From positions 1 through 57,626 of the forward strand of contig JAAYCR010000076.1 of the NCBI GenBank assembly GCA_012729675.1: 57,626 nt of DNA. The letters run 5' to 3'. The notes under the pieces were generated by a model. That model saw only the letters and a program-made list of their open reading frames with translations, had not been told where the DNA came from and searched no databases. This stretch comes from Phycisphaerae bacterium. Its GTDB lineage: Bacteria > Planctomycetota > Phycisphaerae > Sedimentisphaerales > Anaerohalosphaeraceae. Shown one piece after another: positions 25,789-34,138 of the stretch (the stretch's first letter is position 1; the number at the start of each line of letters is the position of its first letter). The position numbers and the translations under genes are program-made.

Positions 25789-27168
25789 ATGGAAACGAAA
25801 CAGTGGCAATATCGTGCGGCCGGGGTGGTCGGCGGGCTGATGCTGGCGGCGGGACAGTTCTGGGGGCCGGCGTCTGTCTTGCAGGCGGGGGCGCTTGTAC
25901 CGGTGCTGTGGCTGGCGGTCAAGGACAGGCGTATCGGCGATGCGGCGATGGCGGGGCTGTACATGGGCATCTTTTACACCCTGCCGCAAATGGTGTATCT
26001 TCGGATGCCGATTTCGGTGACGGTGATTCTGCTGGTATGGATGTGTTTGTTATTGACGGGATTGTGTGCGGGGGCGGCGGCTCTGCTGCGGCGCGGGGAT
26101 GTATGGGGTGCGGCGGCGGTCGGGGCGGTGTGGTTTCTGCTGGATGTGGTCAACGTGACGGCGATTCCGATCTGGGGATTGGCGCAGTCGTTTGCGCGAA
26201 GCTGGACGGCGTACCCGGCGGCCATCGGCTTTATCGAGTGGACGGGCATTTTCGGTGTGGTGTTTGTATTGGGATCGCTGCAGGCACTGGCGGTAACGGC
26301 GATGCGGATTCCCCATCAACGGCACAATGCGTTAATTGCCCTGGGTGTGCTTGCCGGACTTGTGGTTACGGCCAATATGCAGGGGCTGCTGCGAAAGCCG
26401 TCCGGGACGATTCATATTGCGGCGGCGGGATGGGTGTTTGATGACCGCATCGCAGAGATCGACCCGCACACCTCAAAAGGGTTTGACGCGCTGTTCGCCG
26501 AACCGGCACACGAAGCGGCGGCGGGCGCAAAAATCTTCACGACCGGCGAGATGGGCTTTTACATCGCCGATCACGAGCGTGCCGAGTGGATGGAGCGGTT
26601 TGCAGGCGTCGCGCAGGCGACGGGAATGTGGCTGGTGGTCGGATACTGGAACGTCAGCGCCGATGAGAACCGACTGTTCTTTATGTCCCCGGACGGGGCG
26701 ATTATGCACGAATACACCAAGACCTATCTGACACCGTATGAGCCGGGCAAACAGGGCACGGGCGATCTGCGAACAGTCGAGGCCAACGGCGTCACGGCAG
26801 GAGCGATGATCTGCCAGGACGATAACTTTGCGCCGCTGACGCGCTATTACGGCCAGCTCAAGGCGGACGTGGTGCTCTGCCCGACGGCGGACTGGCAGAC
26901 GGTACGCATCGCGCACTTACAGGCAGTGCGGGCGCGGGCGATTGAGGGACGCTTCGGCATCGTACGCGGGGCGGCCAACGGCATCTCGGCGATTATCTCG
27001 CCGCGCGGGCGGATGCTGGCAATGCACGACCATTACCGGGACGGGCCGGGATGGATCATTGCGGAAATGCCGGTCATCGAGGGCGTTACGGCATTCAGCC
27101 GATGGGGATTTTGGCCGGGGGTCGGAGCCGCATTGACCCTTCTGGCAATCGCCCTGTACCGGCGTTAG
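25789..27168 (+). CDS. Apolipoprotein N-acyltransferase-like protein (Lnt family)
   Basis: A 459-residue membrane enzyme. The N-terminal half has five to seven hydrophobic helices, and the C-terminal half is a nitrilase-superfamily domain. The catalytic triad residues are visible: Glu in TTGEMGFY, Lys in EYTKTYLTPYEPG and Cys in GAMICQDDNF. Lnt adds the third acyl chain to the N terminus of diacylglyceryl lipoproteins in the inner membrane. The domain is shorter than in proteobacterial Lnt and the segment after the Cys differs, so it may act on another amine acceptor. The start at 25789 has GGGAG upstream; an earlier in-frame start at 25720 overlaps the lipoprotein gene. Confidence 0.8.
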   Translation: METKQWQYRAAGVVGGLMLAAGQFWGPASVLQAGALVPVLWLAVKDRRIGDAAMAGLYMGIFYTLPQMVYLRMPISVTVILLVWMCLLLTGLCAGAAALLRRGDVWGAAAVGAVWFLLDVVNVTAIPIWGLAQSFARSWTAYPAAIGFIEWTGIFGVVFVLGSLQALAVTAMRIPHQRHNALIALGVLAGLVVTANMQGLLRKPSGTIHIAAAGWVFDDRIAEIDPHTSKGFDALFAEPAHEAAAGAKIFTTGEMGFYIADHERAEWMERFAGVAQATGMWLVVGYWNVSADENRLFFMSPDGAIMHEYTKTYLTPYEPGKQGTGDLRTVEANGVTAGAMICQDDNFAPLTRYYGQLKADVVLCPTADWQTVRIAHLQAVRARAIEGRFGIVRGAANGISAIISPRGRMLAMHDHYRDGPGWIIAEMPVIEGVTAFSRWGFWPGVGAALTLLAIALYRR

Positions 27169-28041
27169 GGGGTTAACAACGCCGCAAGTGCCTCTCGGAG
27201 GGTGGAGTGGTTGAATGAAAAGCCGGAATGCAACAGTTTTTCGGGCAACGCGCGGGTGCTGCTCAAGAGGGTTTCGTCGGCGAATTTCCCCGGCAGCAGA
27301 CGCAGCACGGCGGCCGGGGCGGGCAGAATTGCCGGGCGATGCAGCGTCTCGGCCAGCGTTTTGGTGAAAGTGCGATTCGTGACCGGTTCGGGCGCCACGG
27401 CATTGACGGGGCCGCAGAGGGTCTCGGCAGTCAGCGCAAACGCGATGACCCGCACCACGTCCGCCAATGCAATCCAACTGACCCACTGCCGCCCGCTGCC
27501 GAGGACGCCGCCGAGTCCCATCTTGAACGCGGGCAGCATCTTGGCCAGCGCCCCGCCGCGTCTGTCCAATACCATCCCCAGCCGCAGGTTGACCACGCGA
27601 ACGCCCGCCGGCTGTGTCGCCGCTTCCCACTCCCGACAGACCCGGCTCAAAAAGCCGCTGCCCGCGGGCGATTGCTCCGTCAGTACCGTCTCGCCGCCAT
27701 CGCCATAATAGCCCACCGCCGAAGCACACACCAACACGCTCGGCTTGCGGCTCATCGCCGCCAGATGCTCGGCCAGCAGTGTTGTGCCGTTGACGCGGCT
27801 GGCATAAATCCGCTCTTTTTTGCGTGTCGTCCACAGGCCGAAGATATTTTCCCCCGCCAGATGCACCACAGCGTCCAGATCGTCCGGCAGGCCGCCGATC
27901 CGCCCTTCGTCAGGCTCCCCACACGACCGTATTCTCCCCCGCCCGACGCGACAACCGCACGACGGTATGGCCGAGCGACTCAAGATGCGCAGCGACCGCC
28001 GACCCGATAAAGCCCGTCGCCCCGCTGACCAGAATTTTCAT
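27165..28041 (-). pseudogene. TIGR01777-type NAD(P)-dependent epimerase, broken by a frameshift
   Basis: The C-terminal 260 or so residues form a clear SDR-type epimerase of the TIGR01777/YfcH group, with AVVHLAGENIFG and a later DUF1731-like end (NHSTLREALAALL). The proper N terminus is in another frame: from the ATG at 28039-28041 it reads MKILVSGATGFIGSAV with the GxxGxxG Rossmann loop, then runs for 43 codons to a stop. The two parts meet at a C4 run on the plus strand (27917-27920). One base fewer would give a continuous reading VVWEPDEG, which fits the family consensus. So this is either a recent one-base insertion or a sequencing error. The downstream frame shows no other damage. Confidence 0.82.
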
Positions 28042-28056
28042 CGGACGTGTCATTAC

Positions 28057-28089
28057 ACATTTAACATTTTACATTTAACATTTCACATC
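28057..28089. repeat. Heptad-periodic tract upstream of the epimerase
   Basis: Four units of CATTTAA/CATTTTA/CATTTAA/CATTTCA in 7-base steps fill the gap between the PPOX-like gene and the epimerase, and reach a few bases into the end of the former. The sequence differs from the GACGATG type, but the period is the same. Confidence 0.65.
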
Positions 28090-28457
28090 TCCCCGTCGCC
28101 GACCAGCGGGCGGGTCTCCGTCACCTTAAAATACACCAGCACGGCCTGGGCCTCATCGCCGCCGTGATGGCTGCGGCGGAGCAGATTGACCTTCTGCGGG
28201 TCGTCTTCCTGGCCGCATTTTTCAAGCCCAAGCCGCACCCCTTTATAGCCGGGGCCCTTTTCGATAAACAGATACGCCGCCTTGGGGTTTTCCTGCACAT
28301 TGGCCAGACTCCGCCGCGGCCGCATAATAAACCCCACCGTCGTCTCATCCATCACATGCGGCGTCGCATAAATCGCCGCATCCACATCCCCGCCGGCCCC
28401 GCTCGTCGCCAGCACGCCCGTCCCATCCGTCTTCGAAAAATAGTCATTCAGATTCAT
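28083..28457 (-). CDS. Pyridoxamine-5'-phosphate-oxidase-fold flavoprotein
   Basis: A 124-residue small protein of the split-barrel FMN-binding family. The motifs GVLATSGAGGDVDAAIYATPHV near the N terminus, VGFIMRPRRSLANVQENPKAAYLF in the middle, and a conserved GPGYKGVRL strand resemble single-domain PPOX-like proteins. Such proteins bind FMN, F420 or heme; the exact cofactor and substrate are unknown, and it is too short to be the PdxH enzyme itself. GGGAG precedes the start by 8 bases. It lies upstream of the broken epimerase gene on the same strand. Confidence 0.82.
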   Translation of the reverse strand: MNLNDYFSKTDGTGVLATSGAGGDVDAAIYATPHVMDETTVGFIMRPRRSLANVQENPKAAYLFIEKGPGYKGVRLGLEKCGQEDDPQKVNLLRRSHHGGDEAQAVLVYFKVTETRPLVGDGEM

Positions 28458-29037
28458 CGTTGTACTCCCTGTTGCAAAGGTTTCGTTTTCTCAAGCATAG
28501 CCCGTTTCGCTTCGGCCTGCAATCTTTTACCTGTACGCCGACAACATTATTCTGTTCCACAAACACCCGTTTTCGTTCTGCAGGACAGGCTTGAGCTTAT
28601 CACCGTTCGTAGTCCAAGCTTCAGCTTGTTAATAGACCTCGAAACCACCGATTCCGCCGATGAACGCGGATTTTGTCGGGAGGCAGAAGATAGAAGATAA
28701 TTTTGAATTTTTAATTTTAAATTGGGTCGAATTTTACTTGTTTTTTACCACCGAGGACACTGAGGGTAGAGAAGTTTTGAGTTCTTAGTTCTTAGTTTTG
28801 AGTTAACGCAGCACGGGCAAGATGCCCGTGCCACGAATTTTTAGAGGTTGCCACAAAAGGAAAATTCGATCTCTAAGTTCTGTACCCTGCTCTTTACGAA
28901 ATAATCAGTGTTTATCTGTGTTAATCTGTGGCTAACTGAAAAAAACAAACCCAAAACAAACCCAATCTCGGCCGCGTAGTACTGGATACGTTTGATTTTG
29001 AACCCATGATTGCTATTCAATACGAAAGAGGACGACA
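28458..29037. repeat. Repeat-dense spacer
   Basis: No gene is supported in these 580 bases. From left to right it holds: a heptad tract at 28682-28728 (AGATAGA, AGATAAT, TTTGAAT, TTTTAAT, TTTAAAT); a decamer-like element at 28748-28767 (CCACCGAGGACACTGAGG); a second heptad tract at 28772-28806 (GAGTTCT, TAGTTCT, TAGTTTT, GAGTTAA); the inverted copy of the REP-like unit at 28812-28850; and a 10-base-period tract at 28905-28936 (AGTGTTTATC, TGTGTTAATC, TGTGGCTAAC). Four or five unrelated short periodic elements thus sit side by side between divergent genes. Confidence 0.7.
28812..28850. repeat. REP-like palindrome with conserved flank, inverted copy
   Basis: CACGGGCaagaTGCCCGTG followed by a flank that is the reverse complement of the one at 22071-22089. 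The two units therefore face opposite directions and match over about 38 bases with one indel. Confidence 0.7.
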
Positions 29038-29619
29038 ATGGCTTTTACACTGGACATCGGACAAAAGGCACCGGATTTCAAACTCCCGGCCACCGACGGC
29101 AAGACCTATTCACTTGCGAATTTTGCCGACGCGGATGTATTGGTGATCTTTTTTACCTGCAATCACTGCCCCTATGTCATCGGGTCGGACGAGGTCACCC
29201 GGCAGACGGCCGACAAGTACGCCCCAAAGGGGGTGCGGTTTGTCGGAATCAATGCCAACAGCCCCACTACCTACGCCGAGGATTCGTTTGACAATATGGT
29301 CAAGCGGATGAATGAATACAAGTTCCCGTGGGTCTATCTGTACGACCGCTCGCAGGATGTGGCGCGGGCGTATGGCGCACTGCGGACGCCGCATTTTTAT
29401 GTCTTCGACAAAGACCGCACACTGGTCTATACCGGTAGAGGCGTGGACAACCCGCGCGACACCGGCAAGATGACCGTCAACGATCTGGAGCGGGCGCTGG
29501 ACGAGCATCTGGCCGGCAAGCCCGTCTCCGTGCCGATGACCAACCCCATCGGCTGCAACGTCAAATGGGACGGCCAGGACGCCCACTGGATGCCCGCCGA
29601 CGCCTGCGATCTGGTGTAG
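29038..29619 (+). CDS. Thioredoxin-fold protein, AhpC/TSA type
   Basis: A 193-residue redox protein. The start [20 protein letters not shown] is the classic AhpC/TSA opening, and CNHCPYV near residue 41 is a CxxC active site of the kind in the thioredoxin-family group that also occurs in planctomycetes. A typical peroxiredoxin would have a T-x-x-C motif instead, so disulfide reductase or thiol-dependent repair is more likely. The C-terminal segment [11 protein letters not shown] is shared by this subgroup. No signal peptide is seen, so it is cytoplasmic. AGAGG lies 7-8 bases upstream. Confidence 0.85.
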   Translation: MAFTLDIGQKAPDFKLPATDGKTYSLANFADADVLVIFFTCNHCPYVIGSDEVTRQTADKYAPKGVRFVGINANSPTTYAEDSFDNMVKRMNEYKFPWVYLYDRSQDVARAYGALRTPHFYVFDKDRTLVYTGRGVDNPRDTGKMTVNDLERALDEHLAGKPVSVPMTNPIGCNVKWDGQDAHWMPADACDLV

Positions 29620-29622
29620 GGC

Positions 29623-30219
29623 CTACCCTGCGATGCGTTGGCCGGCGGCATAGGCGCGGCGTTTGTCCTTTTCGCTCAGGGTATCATCAGCGTTGATGGA
29701 GACCATGCCGAAATAGAGTGTTCGGATGGAACCGACGCCCAGGCAATTGGCGCTGGCTTTTAACAGGCTGAACACACCGCGAAATGCGATGCGTCCGATA
29801 AAGGCCGGGCAGGCGCTGGACGTGATCAGCAGTGCCTGCTTTTTCCCTTTGGGGAGGCGCATTTTCGGGATGCCCGTTCCCCACGGCCAAAAGCCGTAAC
29901 AGACCAGCCGTTCAATGAAGCGTTTCATCAGAGCCGTCACAGAATAGTAATTCATAGGGCTGGCTAAGATATAAGCATCCGCTTGATCGAGCGTGTCCAG
30001 AATCGCCTCCATATCATCGTCCAGCACACAGCGTCCACGGTCTGGCCCGGGTGTTTGCGTGCAGGCACGACAATTGGTGCAAAACTCGATGTGTTTGTCC
30101 AGCAGATGAATTATTTCCGTCTCGGCGCCGCCGTCGCGTGCGCCGCGCAGGGCCTCCTCGACAGCCGTGTCAATGGTGCGCCCTTTCCGATATGTACCGA
30201 CAACCGCGACGACCTTCAT
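29623..30219 (-). CDS. Flavodoxin-fold NAD(P)H-dependent FMN reductase-like protein
   Basis: A 198-residue flavoprotein of the NADPH-dependent FMN reductase / iron-sulfur flavoprotein superfamily. VVAVVGTYRKGRTIDTAVEEAL is the phosphate-binding loop, and ILASPMNYYSVTALMKRFIER is the second flavin contact. A cysteine cluster, CTNCRACTQTPGPDRGRC, near residues 47-64 resembles the compact motif that binds a cluster in iron-sulfur flavoproteins. A strong GGGAGGAG site precedes the start. It converges on the thioredoxin-like gene three bases away. Confidence 0.83.
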   Translation of the reverse strand: MKVVAVVGTYRKGRTIDTAVEEALRGARDGGAETEIIHLLDKHIEFCTNCRACTQTPGPDRGRCVLDDDMEAILDTLDQADAYILASPMNYYSVTALMKRFIERLVCYGFWPWGTGIPKMRLPKGKKQALLITSSACPAFIGRIAFRGVFSLLKASANCLGVGSIRTLYFGMVSINADDTLSEKDKRRAYAAGQRIAG

Positions 30220-30389
30220 TGCCTATCTCCTCCCGACCAAAACGATGAACGGCCGGTTTTTTCGAAAGTATCCATTGGTTCCTTGCGTTCGACAAGGCTT
30301 TAGAATAGCGATACCCGCAGTGGATTGCAATGTTAAAAAACCGTGTTCCGACTTGCTTTTCTAAAGATTATCCCGTATCTTGATTGTTT

Positions 30390-31112
30390 ATGCGAATACC
30401 TTTGACCAAATACGGGTTGCCCCAAGTGGCGATATTTCCGGCGATACTCGTCGCGGTGATGATTCTCTATTATCTTTTTGCCCGGCGGTTTTTGGCGCTG
30501 GCGTGCGGATGTGCGACGGGGGTTTTTCTGACGGTGTGGCTGCCGCAATTGATCCTGCTGGCGGTTCTGGTGTGGGTGTTTTCGTTCTTCCGCGACCCGC
30601 ACAGGGTCGTGCCGAGCGATCCTTCCCTTTTGCTGTCGCCGGCGGATGGGACGGTGATGGCCGTAGAGACGCTGGAGTCCTGTCCGGGCTTTGAGGGGCA
30701 GGTGCTGCGGATTGAAATCTTTTTAAGCATCTTCAATGTCCACATCAATCGCGTCCCCTGTGCAGTGCGAATCGGGGAAATTACGTACAAGCCGGGCAAG
30801 TTTCTGGACGCACGAAAGCCGGAATGCAGCAAGGTCAACGAGGCCAACGAGGTCGAGATGTTCAGGCTCCATGAGCCGAAGGATCGGCTGCTGGTGCGGC
30901 AGATTTCCGGAGCCATCGCCCGGCGGATTGTGTGCGAGGCCAAGCCGCAACAGGAATACGCCGCCGGGGCGCAGTTCGGGATGATCAAATTCGGTTCGTG
31001 TACGGAAGTGTATGTTCCGGCCGATGCATCGCTCAAATGCACTGTAAACATCGGAGACAACGTCAAGGCGGGACTGACCGTCCTGGCACGATATGACCAT
31101 GCGGCCGACTGA
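30390..31112 (+). CDS. psd: Phosphatidylserine decarboxylase proenzyme
   Basis: A 240-residue membrane-associated proenzyme that self-cleaves to form a pyruvoyl group and converts phosphatidylserine to phosphatidylethanolamine. The family signatures FNVHINRVP (middle) and MIKFGSCTEVYVP (near the C terminus) are present; cleavage is expected at the Gly-Ser bond in FGSC. An Arg commonly follows the Ser in type 2 enzymes, here it is Cys. Two hydrophobic helices occupy residues about 12-55. The ATG at 30390 is taken as start; a TTG two codons earlier is possible. The 3' end overlaps the pssA gene by 20 bases, the usual pair for phosphatidylethanolamine synthesis. Confidence 0.92.
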   Translation: MRIPLTKYGLPQVAIFPAILVAVMILYYLFARRFLALACGCATGVFLTVWLPQLILLAVLVWVFSFFRDPHRVVPSDPSLLLSPADGTVMAVETLESCPGFEGQVLRIEIFLSIFNVHINRVPCAVRIGEITYKPGKFLDARKPECSKVNEANEVEMFRLHEPKDRLLVRQISGAIARRIVCEAKPQQEYAAGAQFGMIKFGSCTEVYVPADASLKCTVNIGDNVKAGLTVLARYDHAAD

Positions 31113-32004
31113 CGACAACAAGGTGATTCCGCAGCATCGATTTACGCGGCGGATGCAGCGGGGACGGCTCAAGACCATCGCCATTCTGCCGTCGCTGATT
31201 ACGCTGATCAACGGCGTGGCGGGGTTCTCGTCCATTGGGCTGGCGGCCCGCGGGTCGTATGCGATGGCAGGGTATGCCATATTTATCGCGATGATCGCCG
31301 ATATGCTCGACGGGCGGGTGGCGCGGATGAGCCATTCGACCTCCAGCTTCGGCGGGCAGCTCGACAGCCTATCCGATATGCTCAGCTTCGGGGCAGCGCC
31401 GGCGTTTTTGTCGCTGAATCTGATGATGCACTATCACGGCTCGCTGATCGGCGATGCAAAGCTGCTCTTCGGCGATTTATTCGAACGGTTTATCTGGCTG
31501 ACCTGTGTGGTCTATTTGTGCTGCTGTGCGATTCGGCTGGCGCGGTTTAACGTCGAGAACACCGAGGATGAAACCGCCCACATGAGCTTTATCGGCCTGC
31601 CCAGCCCGGCGGCGGCGGGCATTCTGGCCAGTCTGGTCGTGCTGTTTAAGCATGTCCTTCACGATGCGGCGGCCGATACCACGCTGTTTACGGTGGTGCG
31701 ATGGACAATCCTGTATATCCTGCCGTTTGTGACGCTGGGGGCCGGGGTGCTGATGGTCAGCCGGGTTCGGTATCCGCATGTCGTCAATCAGTATCTGCGC
31801 GGGCGAAAGCCGATTACGTACCTGGCTTGGACAGGCGTGACCGTGGGCATCATCTATCTGTTTGGCCTGCAACCGGCCTTGGTGATCTCCTTCGGGGCGT
31901 TCGCGATCAGCGGCCTCGTCCGATGGGGGTGGCTCTATATGACACGGAAACGACTGTTGGGCCCCAAGCCGCCGAAAAGCGACCATCCGGCGGAACAGTC
32001 ATAG
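31093..32004 (+). CDS. pssA: CDP-diacylglycerol-serine O-phosphatidyltransferase
   Basis: A 303-residue integral membrane enzyme that makes phosphatidylserine from CDP-diacylglycerol and serine. The CDP-alcohol phosphatidyltransferase motif D-G-x2-A-R-x8-G-x3-D-x3-D is complete: LDGRVARMSHSTSSFGGQLD followed by SLSD (about residues 74-97). About six to eight hydrophobic helices follow. It overlaps the psd gene, so both enzymes of the route to phosphatidylethanolamine are made together. hemW begins nine bases after its stop. Confidence 0.93.
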   Translation: MTMRPTDDNKVIPQHRFTRRMQRGRLKTIAILPSLITLINGVAGFSSIGLAARGSYAMAGYAIFIAMIADMLDGRVARMSHSTSSFGGQLDSLSDMLSFGAAPAFLSLNLMMHYHGSLIGDAKLLFGDLFERFIWLTCVVYLCCCAIRLARFNVENTEDETAHMSFIGLPSPAAAGILASLVVLFKHVLHDAAADTTLFTVVRWTILYILPFVTLGAGVLMVSRVRYPHVVNQYLRGRKPITYLAWTGVTVGIIYLFGLQPALVISFGAFAISGLVRWGWLYMTRKRLLGPKPPKSDHPAEQS

Positions 32005-32012
32005 TCCTTTCA

Positions 32013-33170
32013 ATGAAACCGCCGCCCGCACAAACCGATCTTGGGCTTTATGTGCATATCCCGTTTTGCCTACGCAAATGTGCCTATTGCGCCTTCTACT
32101 CCGAGCCGCTGGGCAGACACGACCCACGGCCCGTGATTGATGCCCTCCTTGCCGAACTGGCGTTATACGCCCCCGCCGAGACCATCGCGACGCTCTATCT
32201 GGGCGGCGGCTCGCCGACATGTCTGCCTGCCGAGATGCTCTGCGGGCTGATCGATGCGCTCACTACGCACACCGGACAGCCGACGGAAGTCACCGTCGAG
32301 TGCAACCCGGCGCAAGCGGATGCGGCGTTGTTCGGTGCGCTGCGACAGCGCGGCGTCAACCGTCTGTCTATCGGGGCACAGTCCTTCGATCCGGATGAGT
32401 TGAACACCCTCGGACGGCCGCACTCGGTCGAGGCGATTCGGCTGGCCGTCGCGGCGGCACGGGCGGCGGGGTTTGACAACATCGGACTGGATTTGATCTT
32501 CGGGATCCCGGGGTCAACGGTCAAAACGTTTGCGCAGTCGCTGGAAGAGGCCGTCGCTCTCGAACCGACGCATTTGTCGGCGTACAGCCTGACATGGGAA
32601 AAGGACACGCCGATGACCCAGGCGATGGACGCCGGGCGGATTGCTGCTGCGGACGAAGCGGTCGAACGCGAAATGTATCGTCTGCTGTGCGAGACGTTGG
32701 CGGCACACGGCTACCGGCATTACGAGATTTCCAATTTTGCACGCACCGGTTACGAATGCCGGCACAACCTTCGGTACTGGCACAATCAGCCGGTCATCGG
32801 CTTAGGTCCTGCGGCATCCGGCTGGTATCGCGGGCAGCGCACAACCAACATCGCAGCGATTGAGCCGTATGTGGCAGCCATTCGGGCGGGCCGGTTTGCG
32901 TATAGCGAGGCAGACCGCCCTGCCGCTTTCCAGATCGCCTCGGAAACGGCGATTCTTGGCCTGCGATTGACTGAGGGCGTCGAGCTGGCCGGGTTTGTTC
33001 AGATGACAGGCTATGACGCCGGGCAGTTATTTGCCGAGGCGATCTCCGCCCATGAGCAATCCGGGCTGCTAAAATTGACGCCGACTCATCTGCGTCTGAC
33101 CGAAAAGGGGCGTTCCTTCGCCGACACCGTCGCATGCGACTTCATCACTTCGCCGGATGAGCCTAAATAA
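32013..33170 (+). CDS. hemW: Radical SAM protein HemW (heme chaperone, CPO-like)
   Basis: A 385-residue radical SAM protein. The cluster-binding motif is CLRKCAYC, C-x3-C-x2-C, in IPFCLRKCAYCAFYS, as in HemW. The LYLGGGSPTCLP and SIGAQSFDP segments are diagnostic of the HemN/HemW group, and the extra N-terminal Cys found in true HemN enzymes is absent. HemW is thought to deliver heme to target proteins. The frame is open far upstream into pssA, but homology starts at 32013. The gene closes a run with psd and pssA, and the TatD gene follows 37 bases later. Confidence 0.9.
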   Translation: MKPPPAQTDLGLYVHIPFCLRKCAYCAFYSEPLGRHDPRPVIDALLAELALYAPAETIATLYLGGGSPTCLPAEMLCGLIDALTTHTGQPTEVTVECNPAQADAALFGALRQRGVNRLSIGAQSFDPDELNTLGRPHSVEAIRLAVAAARAAGFDNIGLDLIFGIPGSTVKTFAQSLEEAVALEPTHLSAYSLTWEKDTPMTQAMDAGRIAAADEAVEREMYRLLCETLAAHGYRHYEISNFARTGYECRHNLRYWHNQPVIGLGPAASGWYRGQRTTNIAAIEPYVAAIRAGRFAYSEADRPAAFQIASETAILGLRLTEGVELAGFVQMTGYDAGQLFAEAISAHEQSGLLKLTPTHLRLTEKGRSFADTVACDFITSPDEPK

Positions 33171-33207
33171 TCATTGCATTTTCCCCCACATTATTTAACA
33201 TACGCCT

Positions 33208-33981
33208 ATGGAACTGATCGATACGCACGCACATTTGACGTTTGAGGAACTCGAAAACCGCATTGACGAGGTGCTGGCACAAAGCCGCGCCGCCGGCGTC
33301 ATCTCATGGATTACCATCGGCACTGACCGCGGGCATATAGACAAGGTGCTTAGACTCCTGTCGCATGTGGCGGAACTGTGGGCGGGGCTGGGTTATCACC
33401 CGCACTATGCCAACGCCATTACCGAAGCGGACATTGTGTATTTGAGAGAGTCGCTGCGTGCCGACCGCGTCGTGGCCGTCGGGGAGACGGGGCTGGATTA
33501 TCATTATGACAACGCCGTGCCGGACAACCAGAAGCGGCTGTTCCGCACATTGCTGGATATTGCCGTCGCAATGCAAAAGCCCGTCATTGTCCATACCCGC
33601 GACGCCTTTGACGACACGATGGGGATTTTGGATGAGTACGACGGCAAGCTGACGAATGTGGTCATCCACTGCTATGGCGGCACGGCCGAACAGACTCGCC
33701 TTGTACTGGACAGGGGGTATTACGTCTCCTTTACCGGGACGGTCACGTTCAAACGCTCCGGGGCGCTGCGCGAAGTCGTCAAAACGATCCCCCCCGAACG
33801 CATCATGCTGGAAACCGACTGCCCGTATATCTCTCCGGAACCCGTCCGCCGCATCCAGCCCAACGAACCGGCACTGATGGTCCATACAGCACGCTGTCTG
33901 GCCGAGGTGCATGGGATGTCGCTGGAACAGCTTGCGGAGATCACTACGGCCACGGCTCGCGCTTTCTTTGGGCTACGCTGA
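33208..33981 (+). CDS. tatD: TatD-family metal-dependent hydrolase
   Basis: A 257-residue TIM-barrel amidohydrolase-type DNase. Metal ligands and motifs are present: IDTHAHL at the N terminus, AVGETGLDYHYD, VIHTRDAF, IHCYGGTAEQ and ETDCPYISPEP with the catalytic Asp. TatD proteins act as 3'-5' exonucleases on DNA or RNA ends, or remove D-aminoacyl groups in related families. It is the last gene of the rightward psd-pssA-hemW-tatD run, and the strand switches afterwards. Confidence 0.93.
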   Translation: MELIDTHAHLTFEELENRIDEVLAQSRAAGVISWITIGTDRGHIDKVLRLLSHVAELWAGLGYHPHYANAITEADIVYLRESLRADRVVAVGETGLDYHYDNAVPDNQKRLFRTLLDIAVAMQKPVIVHTRDAFDDTMGILDEYDGKLTNVVIHCYGGTAEQTRLVLDRGYYVSFTGTVTFKRSGALREVVKTIPPERIMLETDCPYISPEPVRRIQPNEPALMVHTARCLAEVHGMSLEQLAEITTATARAFFGLR

Positions 33982-34084
33982 CAAAAGGGGCGAAAGGTGC
34001 GACTTTATCGGTGAGTCTCTGCCGCTTTCGGCTGCGCCGAAAAACGATAGCTTTCATTCGAACGTAATCCCACCCTTTTTTCCC

Positions 34085-34125
34085 AAACAAAAAAAGGCCG
34101 CTGCCCCTTTCGGAACAGCGGCCTT
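34085..34125 (-). terminator. Intrinsic terminator of the giant gene
   Basis: AAGGCCGCTG at 34094-34103 pairs with CAGCGGCCTT at 34116-34125. On the minus strand the ten-base stem is followed by a T-rich run. It lies 14 bases after the stop codon of the giant gene. A weaker stem (TTTCGGctgcgCCGAAA near 34027-34043) may serve the converging TatD gene. Confidence 0.88.
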
Positions 34126-34138
34126 GAAACAACTTCAT

